Source of the DNA: Petrosia ficiformis
Taxonomy: Eukaryota > Porifera > Demospongiae > Haplosclerida > Petrosiidae
Assembly: GCA_947044365.1 (NCBI GenBank)
Contig: OX345649.1
Coordinates: 479,001 to 543,000 of the forward strand
Direction of reading: 5' to 3'
Length of the DNA stretch: 64,000 nucleotides
Within the stretch, counting starts at the first letter, position 1; the number at the start of each line of letters is the position of its first letter. The notes under the pieces were generated by a model. That model was not told the DNA's origin, ran no database searches, and saw only the letters and a list, made by a program, of their open reading frames with translations. This document shows, piece by piece, positions 38,582 through 53,289 of the stretch. The translations under genes and the position numbers were made by a program.

Positions 38582-41500
38582 GTGAGTTTGAACACTCATG
38601 CTCACATAGAAAACATTTATTGGATAGTGTGATACTTATCTGTATTTACAGCTTCTTTGTATGCAATAGCTATGCAATGTTTCTGTTTCTCAATCTGTCT
38701 GTCTATTTCTTAGCCTCTATGCAAATGTCTTCATTGATGTGACAAAGGCACACAAAATTTACTATGAGTTCCATTGGAATATGCCAAAATCTACCTGCAA
38801 GTATCACTTAAGAGTAGGAACTGCTGTTTTCCAATTGTTTAGGCCTTATCCAAGTATGTATATATGTATATATGTATATGTGTATGTATGTATGTATGTA
38901 TGTATGTATGTATGTATGTATTATGTATGTATGTATGTATTATGTATGTATGTATGTATGTATGTATTATGTATGTATGTATGTATGTATGTATGTGTGT
39001 ATGTGTGTTCATGTATTATAAAGTGTTTATGTAAATAATTATGTTCATCCTCTATTTACATTCATGAATCAATGTTTTGAGATGTTCATCAACCTATTTC
39101 ATATTGCAGGAAGTAACAGCCATTGTGTGTCTGGTGGAAGTATTGGTGATGATTTTGCATCAATTGGTTTTGATGGCAAAGATATTTGGCTTGGTGGCAA
39201 CCATTTCTCTGGCAACAGTCATCAAACAGTTTCATCTTCGCCAAAAGTCCCTCGACTATCCAGACAGCAGGTTTATACACATAAATTAGAATTTATAAAT
39301 AGAATAAAAATATATATAAGAAGTTTAGTCTTGATCTTTATTGATTTCAAGAGGCTGTAATCACTGGAGTCGTTGATGTAGTAATATTTATTTTATTGTC
39401 AAATATGTCGGAAAGTGTGTGTATACATAATTCTAATTGTACAATTATCATATAATTGTAGTTTTACATAAGGGGGTTTATACTTACATGTTTTATAGTG
39501 CACTTCAGCTGACATTGAAGATAAACCAGGAGTCACAGATACTGTAAATGTAATTGGATGTTGCATTGATCTCCATGACAATCTATTGTGGTATACAATG
39601 AATGGATGTGAGATACCACTGAGAATAAAATATACAGAAACATTTGAACTGGATATTTTAAATGAGTGTGTTATGGTACCAGCCGTTAGCTTGTCTGGTG
39701 GAATTGAAAGGTTTCTCAAAAAATAATTTTTTTATTGACTTGTTTCAAATGTAATTGTTAATTTTGTAGAGCTGAGCTTCGTTTTGGAGGAAAGCATGGT
39801 GACTTACATTACAAGCCTCCTGAAGGATACTCACCTATTTATCTGTACAATGATGGAAAAGTAATAATTATAAATTCACACATCATGTTTGTTATATTCT
39901 ATATGTGTACAGGATATTCAGTTGCGTCCATTTCTTGATCTTGGAGATGTGGAAAATAGAATTCTTAACGGTCCTCAAATTGTAGCTGGTGAAATTCCTT
40001 TTATACCCTCAGTTATTGACACCTCTCAAGTGAGTAGCAGAAATACAATCTTTCTTTCTTCTTTTCCTGTTACTTCCTTTTATTTCATCATTCTTTTATT
40101 TTTTTCTCTCTCAAAAGATTGATATTCCAGATGCACTTAACGAACTACTAGATCAGCTTGCTGTCAATATTCATGAACTTTGGGCTTTTAAAATGATCAG
40201 CGACGGATGGTCTTATGGAGAATATACTGACATCAACAAGAAAGTTTCTTCTTGTTTGAAGCCATACTCTGAACTTGACTCGGAAGATCAATGGTCTCAC
40301 AAAAAGGCACACATTATTGTGACCATTTTGTTAGCTCTTGGTTGCAATATATCAAAGATTGTAGGAGTATCGAAACACAATCTTAAATATCAGGTGATAA
40401 CATTATGTCTTGTTATGGAGTTGATACTATGCATTGTGCTACCTTGTATTTTTATGGATTATTTAAGTAAATGTATAATGCATAATGCTATTTCATTTTA
40501 GAAGATTCCTCCTGAGGAATATCACCAATCTAATGGATATCTTCCTCACCCATTGGCTATTAACAGTGATCTTCCTTTGTCTTTAATGAAGCTAACCAAC
40601 CGACTTGCAGAAAATGCTCACAATCATTGGGCAGAAGAGAAGCTTGAGCAAGGATGGACATATGGGATATCAACTGTGAGTATGTATGTATGTATGTATG
40701 TATGTGTGAATGTATGTATGTGTGAATGTATGTATGTATGTATGTATGTATGTATGTATGTATGTATGTATGTATGCATGTATGTATGTATGTATGTATG
40801 TATGTATGCATGTATGTATGTATGTATGTATGTATGTATGTATGTATGTATGTATGTATGCATGTATGTATGTATGCATGTATGTATGTATGTATGTATG
40901 TATGTATGTATGTATGTATGTATGTATGCATGTATGTATGTATGTATGTATGTATGTATGCATGTATGTATGTATGTATGTATGTATGTATGTATGTAGT
41001 AAGTATGTATTAATGTATGTATGTATGTATGTACATGTGTATGTATGTATGTATGTATGTATGTGTTTATGTATGTATAATTATATTTGTTGTTCTATTT
41101 ACCATACAGAGATCAGATGCTAAGAAAAGTTCTATTCTAATACCTTTTTATTGTTTGGAGTATGCAGATAGACAGAAATATAGGTACTTATTATACCATA
41201 TGAAATCAATATTCTCATTCTACTCATCTTTCTCCCAATCTAGAGATTATGCAACACATTCTTTAAATATCATTCTGGCACTGGGATACAATATCCACTC
41301 TCCTCTTATTGATCATATCAGTGAAGATGATACATACACACAGATACCTTTCAGAACATTTAGAGGACAATTTGCACCTTACTGTATGGGACATGGGAAA
41401 TGGTACAATACATGAAATCTAGCTTCTTTCTACTTTGTCTAAACAGAGTTCTCATAAGGCCTCAATGACAGTGTGCTGCACCATTCTATATGTTACTAGC

Positions 41501-44500
41501 ACCCTCCTTAGTTCACTGATAATTAATGCATTTTTACATGTGTGTATCATACATAACTGGGTGAAGTTATGGGGTGATAATTATGCACTCTTGTATTTCA
41601 AAATATTAATGAGAACACTAGCTGACATTCTGTTGTCTTCACCTATTATCATACTTACATTTCTCTTCCCTTTCTCCCTCTTCTTACAATCACTTCCTAT
41701 CACTCCTTTCCCATTCTCTAACACTTTATTATTAATCTTCTTACTTCTTCTCCTTCTCCTCCTCATGACATGTGGTCAGGTGTTATAAAGTCAAACTGTT
41801 GAAAGGACACATGATGAGGATTGGATGGGTCACACCAGGGTTTTCTCCTTCCTCGCTACTAGGTTCTGATACTCATTCATTTGCAATTGATGGGTTTCAG
41901 GTATATTCATATATATGTAGATGTATGTATATATGTAAAACTATGTATGTATGTATGTATGTATGTATGTATGTATGTATGTATGTATGTATGTATGTAT
42001 GTATGTATTTATGTATTTATGTATGTATGTACATTTGTATTTATGTATGTATGTATGTATGTACGTATGTATTTATGTATTTATGTTTGTATTATGTATA
42101 TATGTATTTCACAGGCATGTAAATGGCATAAAGGTGGATCAGAGAAATTTGGGCAGAGATGGAAGGAAGGAGATGAAATAACATGTCTAATAGATTTGGA
42201 CAAGCGGACAATGTGTAAGTAGTTGATGAATGAATGAATGGACATATAAATAAACAGATCATAGATATATAAATTATTATGATGATGTTATAATATGCTT
42301 CACCATAGCATTTGCACGAGGTAATCAGCTACTGCAAAGTCCATCTGGAGACACAGTAGCCTTCCAAGGGTTTCCAAGCAACCAAATGTACGTACCGGCT
42401 GTATCCTTGTTTTTGACTGAACAAGTTAAAATAGAATTAGACGTTCCTGAGGTATATACATAACAATTAATTGCTATAATTTATAATGTACTGTTTAGAC
42501 TGTGTTATCATGATTGCACATATACATAAGTATATGTGAATCAACATGTGTCTTTTGATATACTAAGTGTCAAGTGATTTTTGATCTCTTTAATTATAGG
42601 TTGAAACATCTAATCTTGTAGTTACTGGATATGAGCCGATAGAAATGTAAGTATAGGTCAATACTAACTATAAGAGTACATACATGCCTGCATGCAGGAA
42701 TTTGAACAGTGGGTTGTATTTCTTTAGTATCATACATTACTTAGGTATGAAACATGTCATATAGGAGGGATCTGGGGGGATGTTTCTTCGGGAATATTTA
42801 TTTTGACTATTATTATATTGGTGAGATTGAATTTTGTCCCATGTGTAACAAAATGGTTTATAAATACATATTCTTGATCACAATGAATTGGCACTCATAA
42901 TTTTATATGAAAATTACTATAATTGAAATGGGCGTCAACATACTCCTCTGTACACAACCTATCGCACATGATTTCCAAACTTCTATTTCCTTCACTTCGT
43001 TTCTATAGGAATATAAAGAGTAGAGTTCCCTTATGGTACTCTGATGAGTCTCCAACATATGAACCAATATCTTCCTCACATCCTTATTTATCATTAGCTC
43101 CGCCCACTTCCTCAGATACCATAATGATAAAAACTAAAGACACAAAGAAACAAACATGCCTGAAACTCAATATGGGTGTACCGATTCTCAGTAAACCAGC
43201 CTACTCATCTAATGCACCCATTCTTGAGGAAGGTGTGGTTTCTTTTTCAGTCCTAATTCCGGCTACACAAAACCCCAAACATGTTTTCATAGGATGGGCT
43301 ACTCCGGAAATAGTTTACAGTCCACAGTTCTTTCCAGCATCTTTACCCGATGTTTTATATGTTGATTCGGTTGAAATCTTAACTCCAAATGAAGAAAAGG
43401 CATGGAAAGTCGATATGAAACAACACACAGGTTTTATGGTGAAACTTAGTGGATTAATTGAGGGAGGTAACCATGTAATATTGGAAGATATGAGGTGGGC
43501 TTGGCGTATCTATCATACACACACATATACAAACCACACACATACAAACATCCACATAATTATATTTCAATGATTGTTTAACCAATATTTATTACACACA
43601 GAGTTAATTGCATGCTTGATGTCAAAAGTGGTGAAATGACATTCTCCTGCTCAAATTTTGAGTCACATGTCACTCTCAAAACCTCAGTCCCGACAAAACT
43701 CTATCCAACGATTATAACCACACCCACCCAAGAGATGGTTTGTGAATTCATATTCACTTCGGTGGATGGATGTGTCTCTCTTGCTGATGCATTGCTTGAC
43801 AAAACCCAAGATGAAAAACATCTATTTTCATCCATGGAAATTCTAGCATCCACTGAAGGATGCTGGCATCAGATGGAAGACAACTGTGTGCCATATTTCT
43901 CATCGTCTTCTCTCTCACTCCCAAATTTTCCTTCTCGTAAAGTAATACATGTCACGCTTCCTCTTGAAGAAAGAGTGATTGGTTTTGGAGAACTCGTTGA
44001 GTTTCCAGACCTTTCATTGTTTCATTTAGAAACTCTTAAAACTTTTAAAGCGTGTTGTATGTTTGATAATACTGAAGCTGGAAGAGAGGTAGCTACATTA
44101 TGTATTTTAGTGTTGTTTTAGTTAACTATAACTGAAACTCTTTTTAAGGCATTGCAATTATATATAATAACTATAACTAACTAAAATGAAAATTGGCCAA
44201 TAATGGAGACTTTTAGTTTGTTATGTAACTACGTAAAACTAAAACCTATTTAGTGGATTTTAGTTACTTAAATAACTACATTTAAACTAAAAGATAATCC
44301 ATTCAGTAGTTCATTCATTTATCTATTTAAGACATATCTTATCTATTACATGTGTACTTATAAATTATTATATCTATTCATTCAAAAGGTGAAGAATATA
44401 TTTGATTGGGAACAGTTACTATTCTGTATAGAATTCACTCGTTGGAATTACAGCCTACGAGCAGCGTACTTCAACCTTTTCAATACACTTCATTTAGAAC

Positions 44501-47500
44501 ATGAGGTTAATTCTCGTCTTCTCATCAAAAATGATCACATTTTTGCTATTGAATCGTATCAAGACATTAAACATACCATAACGAGGGGTCGTAGAAGTTC
44601 CTTCTCTCAGTTAATTCTTAGTAATGAACTAAGTTGTGGATTAGATATGCAAAAATGCTGTAAACAGGCAATCCCTATCCAGGAATTTAAAAAGCTAGTG
44701 TTTGCAGTACTTGAACGACTTTTAAAAACCGAAACACTTTCCAGTCGTTTGCTCACCCCAGAGGACTGTTCTAATCTTCTCTACCCTCTTCTGAAGGCTC
44801 TTGATAGTTTATTAGTACTTCGTCAACTAAATGATGGAGAAGACATGGACAAGCTCCTGGAATTTCTACATCCAACATTTATTAACAAGACAGAAGGTAA
44901 CGAAAATTATATAACATATAACATATATGTAGTATGTATACATACAGTGTACATACATACATACATACATACATACATACATACATACATACATACATAC
45001 ATACATACATACATACATACATACATACATAGTTTACATACATACATACATCTACATTACATTACTTTAGGTTTGAAACCTCATCATACTCTGTTAACGA
45101 TATCAACTGATAAGTCAATCAGGTCAATCCTGTGTAACCTGATGGATCACTTGTGTGACTGTCAGTTACAAAGTCGTGTTCAACATGTCATAAAATTTGT
45201 TGATAATTATGTCAGACAACTCCAAAATGACCAAAGAAAACGAGCAGAAGAATCAAGCAAACTTTCCTCTCGGATACTACAAGAAACTAACACTCCAACA
45301 GAAAAACAGGTAAAACCAGTTTTAATGGGAATACTTTATTATGTATTCTCCTTCCATTAATCTTGTCTATTTTGATATTCTCTTTTTCATTGCTTTCTTT
45401 CTCTTAAGGTGGCAGCCTTGTTGTCGTTCTTTAATAAAGATTCAAAAGACTGTTTAACTGATGTTGAGTTACAGTCTGAACTGTGGAGTTTCCACTCTCG
45501 TTTAAAATCTCATTGTGGGGTACCAGACACACATGTGTCAGCAAAGGAAGAAATTAAAGAACAACCAAGTACCTTTGAGAAATTGAGAAAGCTTGTTAAT
45601 CTAGTTCTCCAAACCAGTTGTAACAAAAAGAAAAGGAAGGATGGAAGCAGAGTGCTACAGTTACAAGGTGTAATTAAGTCAACATTATTAAAATGGACTA
45701 GAGAGGGAATCGAAGATGTAAAACTGGTTGAACAGGTTTTCGGACTTTTCTTTCGGCAGTTTAATGAGACAGATGAACTAGTCAAAGCTTTGAGTCACAC
45801 TTACGTGGTAGAGAAAGTATCTGAGTTTAGTTCTGATGGCATCCTTGAGTTTCAGAAAGCTCTTGGATATGTGAAAAACCTCCTGAGAATAGGAATGGGT
45901 GAAGAAGAAGAGCAACTATTAGAGAGGATGTTGAAGTAAAGTTATACTGATATTAAGATACACACACACTATTTATATACTATACACATACATAATTAAT
46001 TATACACTACATATGTAAATTTAATGTTTGTATTTTATTATATACGTACATGTATACATGTATATATTATGTAATGTATACAATGATTTATACAGGACTC
46101 TACAACATAGTGAACTCTTTTCCCGACATCCTGATCTTCTTCGTCTAACAGGAGTACATACCACAGTCATGAATGTTATTAAAAGCTATCTCAGTTATAA
46201 TACGAGTCTTAAACAACAGAATGATGTCATGCATATACGTCTTGAAAGAATGAAGAGAATGAGTATATCACCGGTATGGTAGGACTCATACCTATTCTAA
46301 ATATATGAGTATAGGGTTCTGCCTAGGTCACTAGACAGTATATGGTACATGATTCAACTGCTATTAATTTTTATATATTGGTATACAATAATTGTAACTG
46401 GGGGCTCAAGTATAAGTAGTACTCAAAATGCCAAGAGGTAGGTCATCAAGCTGACCATCTCAGAACAGTATATGTAGAACCTATAAATACGATCATCTGG
46501 GAATGTGGCATAATGAGATTCTGTACCAAATATTGTTTTACACATTTATTTACGTACTCTCTCAGATGGGTTTCTCTGGACCTGTTGAAGAATGCTGCAA
46601 ATTCTTATGTGCTTTTGCTAATACCAGTCAACAAAACCAGTGTGCCCTGTTTGAACATGTTCCTTACTTGCTAGAACAGTGCTGCAATTATCCTGGTAAA
46701 CATAACACTGTGTAGTCAAATGTACATGTATGTAGTACGTATGTATACATAACAAAAGTTCAAATATACGTATATATGTATGTATGTAACTAAGGATATA
46801 CATGTACATATATGTATGTACGTTTGTGTATGTATGTATGTGTATGTATATAATTTATGTACATGTATATACATGTATATGTATGTATGTGTGTATAACT
46901 ATGTATCTATTTGATAGATCAACTCTCCAATGATTCTTGCAGTCCTCTGGATGTTGCCAGGGCATCCATTCTCAATAACCTGGATCTGATACTTGAATTA
47001 TCAGAAGAGATATTCAGGAATGTGATGCAACTAATGGAGAGTATGACTCTGAGTTATGGTGGAGGAGGAGATGAAAGTGATTCACCGTCATCAGGTGGAG
47101 TAGATTTAGGAATGTCACGCCGTTCTTCTTCATCCAGTGTATCAATGGAGTGGTCACCTTATGGTTCAGAGAAGTGTTTGAAGTTTCTACATGCAGCTGT
47201 TTGGGTTAATGGTATGTCCTTTGTACTTCATTTATCATCTTGTATTATGTTCATTTGACTCCTAGGTGATACAGTTTTGCAGAATTCCTCTATCATTATA
47301 AAATATCTCATTCAATATCCTGATAGCTTAGGACCCGGATCTCTTGGTCAAAACCTTGGACTTGTTAGTATATTTCGGGATTCTCTATCCCTTTTATGCA
47401 GCAACGAGAACAAAACATCAAAGGCCAGTAAATTTGCAAGGCGGGCAACCATTGTGAAAATTGAAAAGGAAACAACAGCTCATGGCACAATGAAAAGAAG

Positions 47501-50500
47501 CGGCTCTTCTTTATTGAATCTGAACAGTCTAACAGCTGATGTAACTCTTTCCTTCTATACATTTCTTGTCCGGCTTTTGGCATGTTGTACGAGACCTTCT
47601 GATAGCTCACGTGACTCTGGTCGCACACATATGGAAGATTCTTCATCCAACCACATCAAGCCATTCCTTCGCAGTTTGATCTCAATAGATGATCTCAAGA
47701 CAATTCTGTGTTTTCCTCTTCGTACTCAAAGTAAACAAGGAATTTCACCAGAACAAAAAGAAGTCATATTGATGTTCTTAGATCGTGTGTATACTGTGGA
47801 AACGTCTCAGTTTCTTATAGAACTTATAAAAAATGTGTTTATGCAAGATGTCGATGCTGCATTATGTGTTTGCAAAGTGGGTGTGGCTATATAACCCACA
47901 TTTATCATTTATACATACATTCATTCTGTCATGTGATATCTATGCATTCAATCATCCATCTGTTCATTCTTGACATAATTCATTTAATTCATCCTTCCAA
48001 AATCAAGGGCAGAGACAGCATGTACAAAGCGGGGAGGCTGACAAAAATTGTGGGGCACAACCCGCACAACAATGGTCGCTGCATCACAGCTGCGAGACGG
48101 AGCAGGGCTTAGGGTACAGTAGGGGGGATGTGCCCCCTCCCATGAGAAGCGTGGAAGCTAAAAAGCCTATGCTCAGAGAGGCTCTATTTATATTCTTATA
48201 CTGACAATTACAATACAGTGATGGACAATGTATAGTATTAGTGGGGAGCTCACGCCCCTCCCCCCCGTATCTCTGCCACTGATAATTATATCTACTTGTT
48301 ATCTGGTGATGTAACTGTAGTGATAGCACACCACAAAAGCTCTGAGCAGCTTATTTGGTACTCATTTGGGTGTGGTCACACTATTCATCAGTTAGACTAA
48401 TTACTGCTTTTTTATGGTCTTTCTAATCTACTTGACTGAGCAATATGCATACTTCACTAATTACTTGAGTGTTTTTATAGATTATAAATTAGACACAATG
48501 ACGACAAAGTGAAGTGCCACACCCACACCATCACTATTAAAATCAGTTTCAATTCTGATGCCAGGACCCAGGTCTTGGGCCTTGGCTTATTTAGATATGT
48601 GATCACTGCATCCTTTTTTTCATCCATCTATTCATCTATTTATCCATGTAGACACCATCCACTATGTTTACACACATGTATCCATCCAATTGTATGTCGC
48701 AGTCTTTATCTATCTATCTATGTAAACATTTATTCATCTATCTATGGGTCTATACCAGTTTATCCAACCATGTTTTCCCTATTATTCTATGTAATCTTCT
48801 CTTTATTTCTTTAGGGATTTGAAAATAAATATACGTTGGTATATTTCTTCAGATATATTTGTCAATATGCTCTACCATTTCTAGAACGTCATGCCCACCT
48901 CATATACACATGTTCTAACTCAGAAATATCCATTATAACAGAGTTTATGATCAAGTGTTACCGATTAGCTAATTATGTCCACGTTTCTAATTTCCAAGGC
49001 CAAAAAATAGATTCATTCCTAGTTACATTGACAAAGTATGTATGTACTCCAAATCACTCCACTATAATAAGTAACATCAATTACCGTAATAGTAATAAAG
49101 TTACTATTGATAGTAGTGTTGTACACTATTATTTATAGTAACAATAGAATATATATACTACTATTAATAGTAATAATAGAACATCGTCCTACTAATAGTA
49201 CACTAGTAACAATAGAACATGCTACTATTAATAGTTACATACTACTATTCAATGGAAAACATTGCTATTAATAGTACACTAGTAACAATAGAACATATGC
49301 TACTATTAATAGTTACATACTACTATTCAATGGAAAACATTGCTATTAATAGTAACAAAACCTCTAAAAGAACATGTTATAAATTTACATATTCCACAGG
49401 ACTTTACCACCACAATCCATTCTGAGACTCATACCTGACCTGTCTACTAACATCACTACTAATTCTAGGAAATTTAACACTGCTGTGCAAGTATGTACAT
49501 ATATAATTATATCTATTTTTCTATTTTTCTATATTGACGCATCTATCTACATAAATCAAATATCATTTGAAGTTTTGTTTAATTAATTATAGGTTCTAAC
49601 AGCACATTATCAACATTATCGTGGATATTATAGTTCAGGGATGCTAAGTAGTACATATAAGCTTCATCCTCCAGGACGACTAGAAAAAACATTTATTGCT
49701 CTCTTGTTCAGTCGTCTCCTGCATTCAGCATCTAATCGAGTATGTATACAGTAGTATAATTCTCTGTCTGCGAGACATACATATTGAAATGGTTTAGTAT
49801 ATGTTCAATGTGGTGTTACGGTAATCTAATTTTTTTTTCCAGCCTTCTAGTGAGAAATCCTCCATCATTGAGTGTTTAAAATCTCTTGTTTCTTCCGTCA
49901 CTCCGGAATGTCTTATCCCCTCATTGGATGCTACCTCTGTAATGTTGAATAGAACAGTACCTCATAAGTGTGATGAATCTCACTCTTCGCACACTTCTGA
50001 AGATGGAGATGAAATCTCACATGTACATCGCTCACACCGTGGTAACAGCACCACTTCATCATCATGTGACAGTGGGTCACATGAATCACACACTTGTGAT
50101 GAGAAGGTTTCTAAGGACAAAGTGACAATCAAGATCCCGTCAGAACTATCAAACTGTATAGAATCATTTGCACAATATTGTCATGAACGTTGGGTTTATA
50201 AAAAAGTATGATACTGTTATAATTCCATCCACCCATCCATATATCTGTAAACATACTATAATCTTTTTGTCATTTGTCTCGTAGCAACAAGTTCTTGGTT
50301 GGACTTATGGTACGGAATATGATGAATCCAATTATAAAGATCCTTATTTAAAACCCTTTGCTAAACTGAATAAACAGGTAAATATTCAGGGCCTATGTTA
50401 TCTGTTGTACTATCTTGTCTCCCATCCTCGGTACCCCTCCCATTATTTCTCAATATGGCCTTCTCTCCTCTCTCCCTTCTCCCCTCTCATCATTTCTCTT

Positions 50501-51022
50501 ATTGTTCCTCAGTCTCCCACCATTACAATTCATATCCCTTCCTGTATTATTTCTCTCATTCCTTTTATCCCCTCCCATTATTCTTCTAGTCTTATTTATC
50601 TCCTCCCATAAGTCTTAGAGTCTAGTGGTTTGTTTATTTATAACTCTTCTAGTGGTTTCTATTGTTATTTATCCCCTCCTATTATTCCTCTTGTCCACAC
50701 AATCGCTCCTCCCATTATACCTCTTATCTCATCCCTTGTCCCCACACCTACTTCCCACAAGCACCAATTATTTCTTTTGTTCCCTGCCATCATTAAGGAA
50801 CAACTATTACTCTTGAAACCTGCCGAGAGGTGCATTCAAGAACTACTCTTATGGGGATACATGTTTACTCGTAGAAAGCCCCTCCCATCAGATTCAATAC
50901 CAATAAAACCTCAACTATTGTGTATAAGAAAGAGAAATGTAAGTATATAGCATGTATGTATGTACGTATGTATGTATGTATGTATGTATGTGTGCATGTA
51001 TGTATGTATGTATGTAATTATG

Positions 51023-51053
<31 letters not shown>

Positions 51054-53247
51054 ATATGTATGTATGTATATGTATGTATGTGTGTATGTATATAGTATTT
51101 TCGTGTTTGTTGTAGGTATGTACAGATGTATATACATACATAGATACATATGAACATGCATACATCTATACTTGTGTTAGCATTCTGAAAATGAAGATCA
51201 TTTTGAAACCTACATACCTTCTGTAATGGATCTTAATAAAATACAATTTAATACACTAATGAATTTCCAGGTTAGTAAATATAGTGGATATTTTATAAGA
51301 TAAATCTACTGTGTATTTTTACTGTTACCTAGGTGATAGCTGAATCAGCAGCAATATTAACAGATGATTTACTCCATGTCTGTTGCTCAGAAGTTACCTC
51401 AAGATACAATCCATTTACATTTCTGTATAGAGAAGGCTATGATGAAACTTGTAGGTATATTGTTGACTTGCTCAAATATTTTCAAGTTAAGGGACTATTT
51501 TGTACTGGAGCTTTTAATGCTCTTCCTGGACACATTCTGAAGAATGTCAACCCAAACAATTTAGACCAGGTGCCATTTGGTCAACAGGTAAACACAAATA
51601 CTACATCATTTTTAATTGATTCACACAGTCCACTATCATCGTTAATTCATCCATCCACACAATATTCCATTTGTTCATTATTTCATTCTACCAACAATTC
51701 ATTCATCCAGAATATTTCATCCATTCATCCATTCATTTATTCATCCATTCTTTCATTAGTTCATTCATCCATTCATCCACTAATTCATTATTTCATTCAT
51801 ACATTGATTCATCTAATCAGTTCTACATTCTTTACACGTTTTTAGTTATTTCAGATGTTCCTCTCATCAGTTGAAACTCACTGCCTAGGAGGGAGCTGCT
51901 TTTGTTGGTCAAAGCAACAAGTTCTTTATCCTATTGTTAGCCATTACTTGGAATGTCATGCTAGCTACTTTAATCCTATGATAGGAGACAAGGAAGGTTG
52001 TCTGACATTTGCCTCCAGTGGAGAGAAGGTTCAGATTGCAAGGTCAGATGATGGACAAATTAACAGACAGACAGATTAGGTTTTAACAAGTTCTTCCTTC
52101 CTTTTGCAGGATACTAAATCATTTCCATATATTCTTAAGTCATCATGTAAATAAAGTCATTTCTACTCCTGATGCATCAATGACACAACATCTTAGTCTT
52201 GATTATCTTCAAGAATTTAATACTCTCGGATTGCAACAAATTATGAATCTCTCTTTAGCTTTGTTGAATGCCATAGATACAAAGTATGTGTATTAAAAAT
52301 GTAATCATTTTATAATCACATGACATGCACATGATCATTTTTTTCAGTGAAGTGGAGGTACTCGAAGAGGTCAGCAGATTTTTCCAGTCTCTTACTGGTC
52401 TGCTTGAAGATTTTCCAGAAGCTGTAGAAAAGGAAGCCAATAACCAGTCAAACCTGTTTAACATGAAATTCTTGTTGTACTGTTTGTATTGTGTGATACC
52501 TATGCTAAGAGCATTGTTCTCCCTGTTCTGTGAAAACTCCAAGACAGTTGCTCACCATAGCGATATTATAATACATTGTGCTAATGTATTCAATAGTATT
52601 TATATACCTACTAAAAAACACACTCATGTGTTTGTACAGAGGTATTCATCCATGTATCCATCCATTCATCAATCTATCCATCCATCCATTCATCCATCCA
52701 TCTGTCCATCTACTCATCCATCCATTGTTCCATCCATTATGTTACCCATAAATATATTTATACAGTGGTACTCTCTCATCTGTTGGAAATTGTCTAGCAA
52801 TTATAAGCCAGTTATACACATCTGATGTTCTAGTTAGCAAGCACCTACATGTAGACTCAAACATATTTGGGTTATCAAAGAATCGACTAGTACAAAAGTT
52901 GCAACTAGCAGCTGCTAAGAGATTGTCATCAGATAAGACTGCTTTTGTTACGTCAGTAGTAGTCCCTATGTTAGTGAGGTAAGTAAGGACAAGTCAAATT
53001 AATTGATGGCAATGAATAATTTTGACATATTGATATAATGATTTATTATACATACATGTTGTAATGATTATATATTATTATTTTGTTATAGTACTCTTCA
53101 TTCAGAAAGCAGTACAAGTCGCAGGTACTTCAAACATTTAGATTATTATTATGGTATAATAGTAAATGCAACATAAGAGGGTTTGTCAACATAATAATTG
53201 ATATATGGATATTTGAATAGATGGACAAGGAGATTGATACATAGATG

Positions 53248-53289
<42 letters not shown>

